Shown piece after piece: positions 62,655 through 64,000 of a stretch of 64,000 nt of DNA. This DNA comes from Cymbidium sinense (taxonomy: Eukaryota; Streptophyta; Magnoliopsida; Asparagales; Orchidaceae). The DNA is taken from contig CM038229.1 in NCBI GenBank assembly GCA_021442155.1, forward strand, positions 91,359,716 to 91,423,715, read 5' to 3'. Both the position numbers and the translations under genes were made by a program. The notes beneath the pieces were generated by a model that searched no databases, was not told the DNA's origin, and was given only the letters and a program-made list of their open reading frames with translations. How positions within the stretch are numbered: position 1 is the stretch's first letter; each line of letters opens with the position of its first letter.

Positions 62655-63676
62655 GTAAAGTGGATGATCCATATCACGTGAAATCTTTGTGTATGCATAA
62701 TAGTACTTGACTTTAGTAAGTGAGATTTATGTTGCCATCTCACCCTATTTGGTACCTTGCTCTGGTTATTGGGTTTCACCACCTTTCTCTTTATGACCAA
62801 GCATAACATTAACTGTTTCATTGCAAAGCTCGGGTTGGGAATGTCTCACCAACCTTTGCAATGATGAATCATTGTAAGAGAAAGGGGGTGCGGATTTCCA
62901 CTCGAATGACTACTCCTTCATCATGAGTCACTGAAAGACCATAAGCAGAAAGAGACTTTAAGAAGATGGGTAGGCTCTTTGTGTCAAAACAGTCACTAGC
63001 ACCTCTTTTTATTGTGTTCATCTCTTTGTGTTTTGTCAGGTAGAACTATTTTCTTCCCATGACTTTCTTCAGCATTAACCAGCGAGAAATCCAACTGATG
63101 GAATAACTCTCGCTAACTAGCCTTAGCCAAATTGATCGAAGGCTATTCTTTCTTTTTCCAACACTAATTGAGAGTCATTAGCCTTCCTTGTCACTAAGCT
63201 TTTAAAAAACCAAGCAAGATGGTAGAAAAGCGGTATGTAGTTGCAAGTCTGGTTCATCAATAAGGAAACAACAAAAATATACCATGGAGCAAGAACCTTT
63301 CAGGATCATTGGTTTGAACCCCATCCAAATCATAGGCTAGCTTGAAATGGTGAGATGTTTAGACTTAGGTTTCTACCTCATAATCTAACTGAGTTGTTTT
63401 TAGGATAATTGGGAAGGCTCGATAGAACAGGATCCTCACATCCATAATGGAGCTTCATCTTGACTCATTTAGGGTGCTTCACTCATGGTACTTTACTAGA
63501 TGGCTATAGAATAGTTGGATGGCCTCAATCAATTAGTCTAGCCTGCCATCAGAGTCAGATTTGTTTTGAAATTTTTTTTGTCAAGTGAAAATGGAGATGA
63601 AAAAAAGGGTTGGAATTCTATGAACATGATATTTTTTGGGGAGTCAGCATCAATTATATGAAAGTTGGGTCACATC
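62655..63676. repeat. Dispersed repeat R, copy R3 (complete, 1,022 bp)
   Basis: Matches R1 (9,152-10,173) along its entire length with the same end points, and R2 over the first 206 bp. It is the direct right-hand continuation of D1b. The overlap with the D1b match (62,655-62,858) is the part shared with R2. Confidence 0.88.
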
Positions 63677-64000
63677 GTGGATATATATAATTAGAGATCA
63701 CTTCACGCCTACTCCTTCACCTCGAAAACCTTCTCTCCAACTCAAGATGACTTTCTACTTTTCTTGAAAAAAGTAGATCCCCTTTTTGTCTGAAAGAATC
63801 TCTAACCACACATCATCTCCATAGCCACTTCTCTAAAGAGGATTCTAAAATTTGGTACTAATTTAATTTTACACTATCCAAAAACTTCCATAACATTGGC
63901 GTGATTCAGTTTGAGCAATGGATCCTAACGGGATACATCTTCAAAATGAAAATTGAGTGGAAACATCATGATGAGTTGGCTTTTATGATTTTTTTAGAAT
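63677..64000. other. Unassigned sequence at the window end
   Basis: Unique sequence after R3. I see no gene, repeat or motif. Confidence 0.4.

Larger units (their letters stand above)
56938..62858. repeat. Long duplication D1, copy b (about 5.9 kb)
   Basis: Same-orientation copy of 38,946-44,250, diverged by scattered substitutions and small indels. It contains an extra stretch at 60,850-61,448 and continues without interruption into R3, so D1b plus R3 (56,938-63,676) is the most complete form of the unit. Open frames inside (for example 58,319-58,510) are not kept in copy a and are not recognised. Confidence 0.92.

Overview
This window looks like plant DNA in a relic state: it has no intact gene, no complete RNA gene and no operon-like structure in 64 kb. 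The longest open frame is 162 codons and it runs into a (GA)n microsatellite. Every recognisable segment is a broken piece of something else: a plant mitochondrial gene (nad1 exon 1 with the start of its intron), plastid genes (atpB, atpE, rps8, infA, rpl36), Ty3/gypsy retrotransposon polyprotein pieces, and three short pieces resembling mitovirus RNA polymerase. The remaining unique sequence has the texture of seed-plant mitochondrial intergenic DNA. The decay includes many apparent C-to-T and G-to-A changes (CGA to TGA, CAG to TAG, CpG to TG or CA), and CpG is scarce. My best inference is an old organelle-derived tract (NUMT/NUPT-like) in a plant nuclear genome that has been mutated, duplicated and invaded by transposons. 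A repeat-rich mitochondrial chromosome carrying pseudogenes and plastid inserts is the main alternative. The sequence alone does not name the species.

Layout. 1-7.1 kb: no recognisable gene. 7.1-8.8 kb: plus-strand Ty3/gypsy protease and reverse transcriptase remnant, with a strong hairpin inside. 9.15-10.17 kb: copy R1 of a 1,022-bp dispersed repeat. 10.2-17.4 kb: unassigned. 17.47-18.01 kb: nad1 exon 1 pseudogene and intron start. 18-27 kb: unassigned, with a 162-codon open frame of doubtful meaning. 27.06-27.23 kb: mitovirus-polymerase-like piece. 27.3-28.4 kb: minus-strand gypsy reverse transcriptase remnant. 32.2-32.66 kb: plus-strand gypsy integrase remnant. 34.39-34.73 kb: 172-bp tandem duplication. 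37.04-37.15 kb: (TA)58.

The right half is built from two nested duplications. A long unit D1 occurs at 38.95-44.25 kb and again at 56.94-62.86 kb, each copy carrying the same mitovirus-like piece. Between them, a 3.35-kb unit D2 (48.85-52.19 and 52.19-55.55 kb) is tandemly repeated. Each D2 copy ends with the 3' part of plastid atpB, the 5' part of atpE and the 3' end of rps8. Only the second copy continues into a full-length but dead infA and rpl36. The second D1 copy continues directly into R3, another copy of the 9.15-kb repeat.

Nothing here works as a pathway. The interest is historical: plastid, mitochondrial, viral-like and retrotransposon pieces were joined, duplicated in steps and then decayed separately, so paired copies give a relative order of events.
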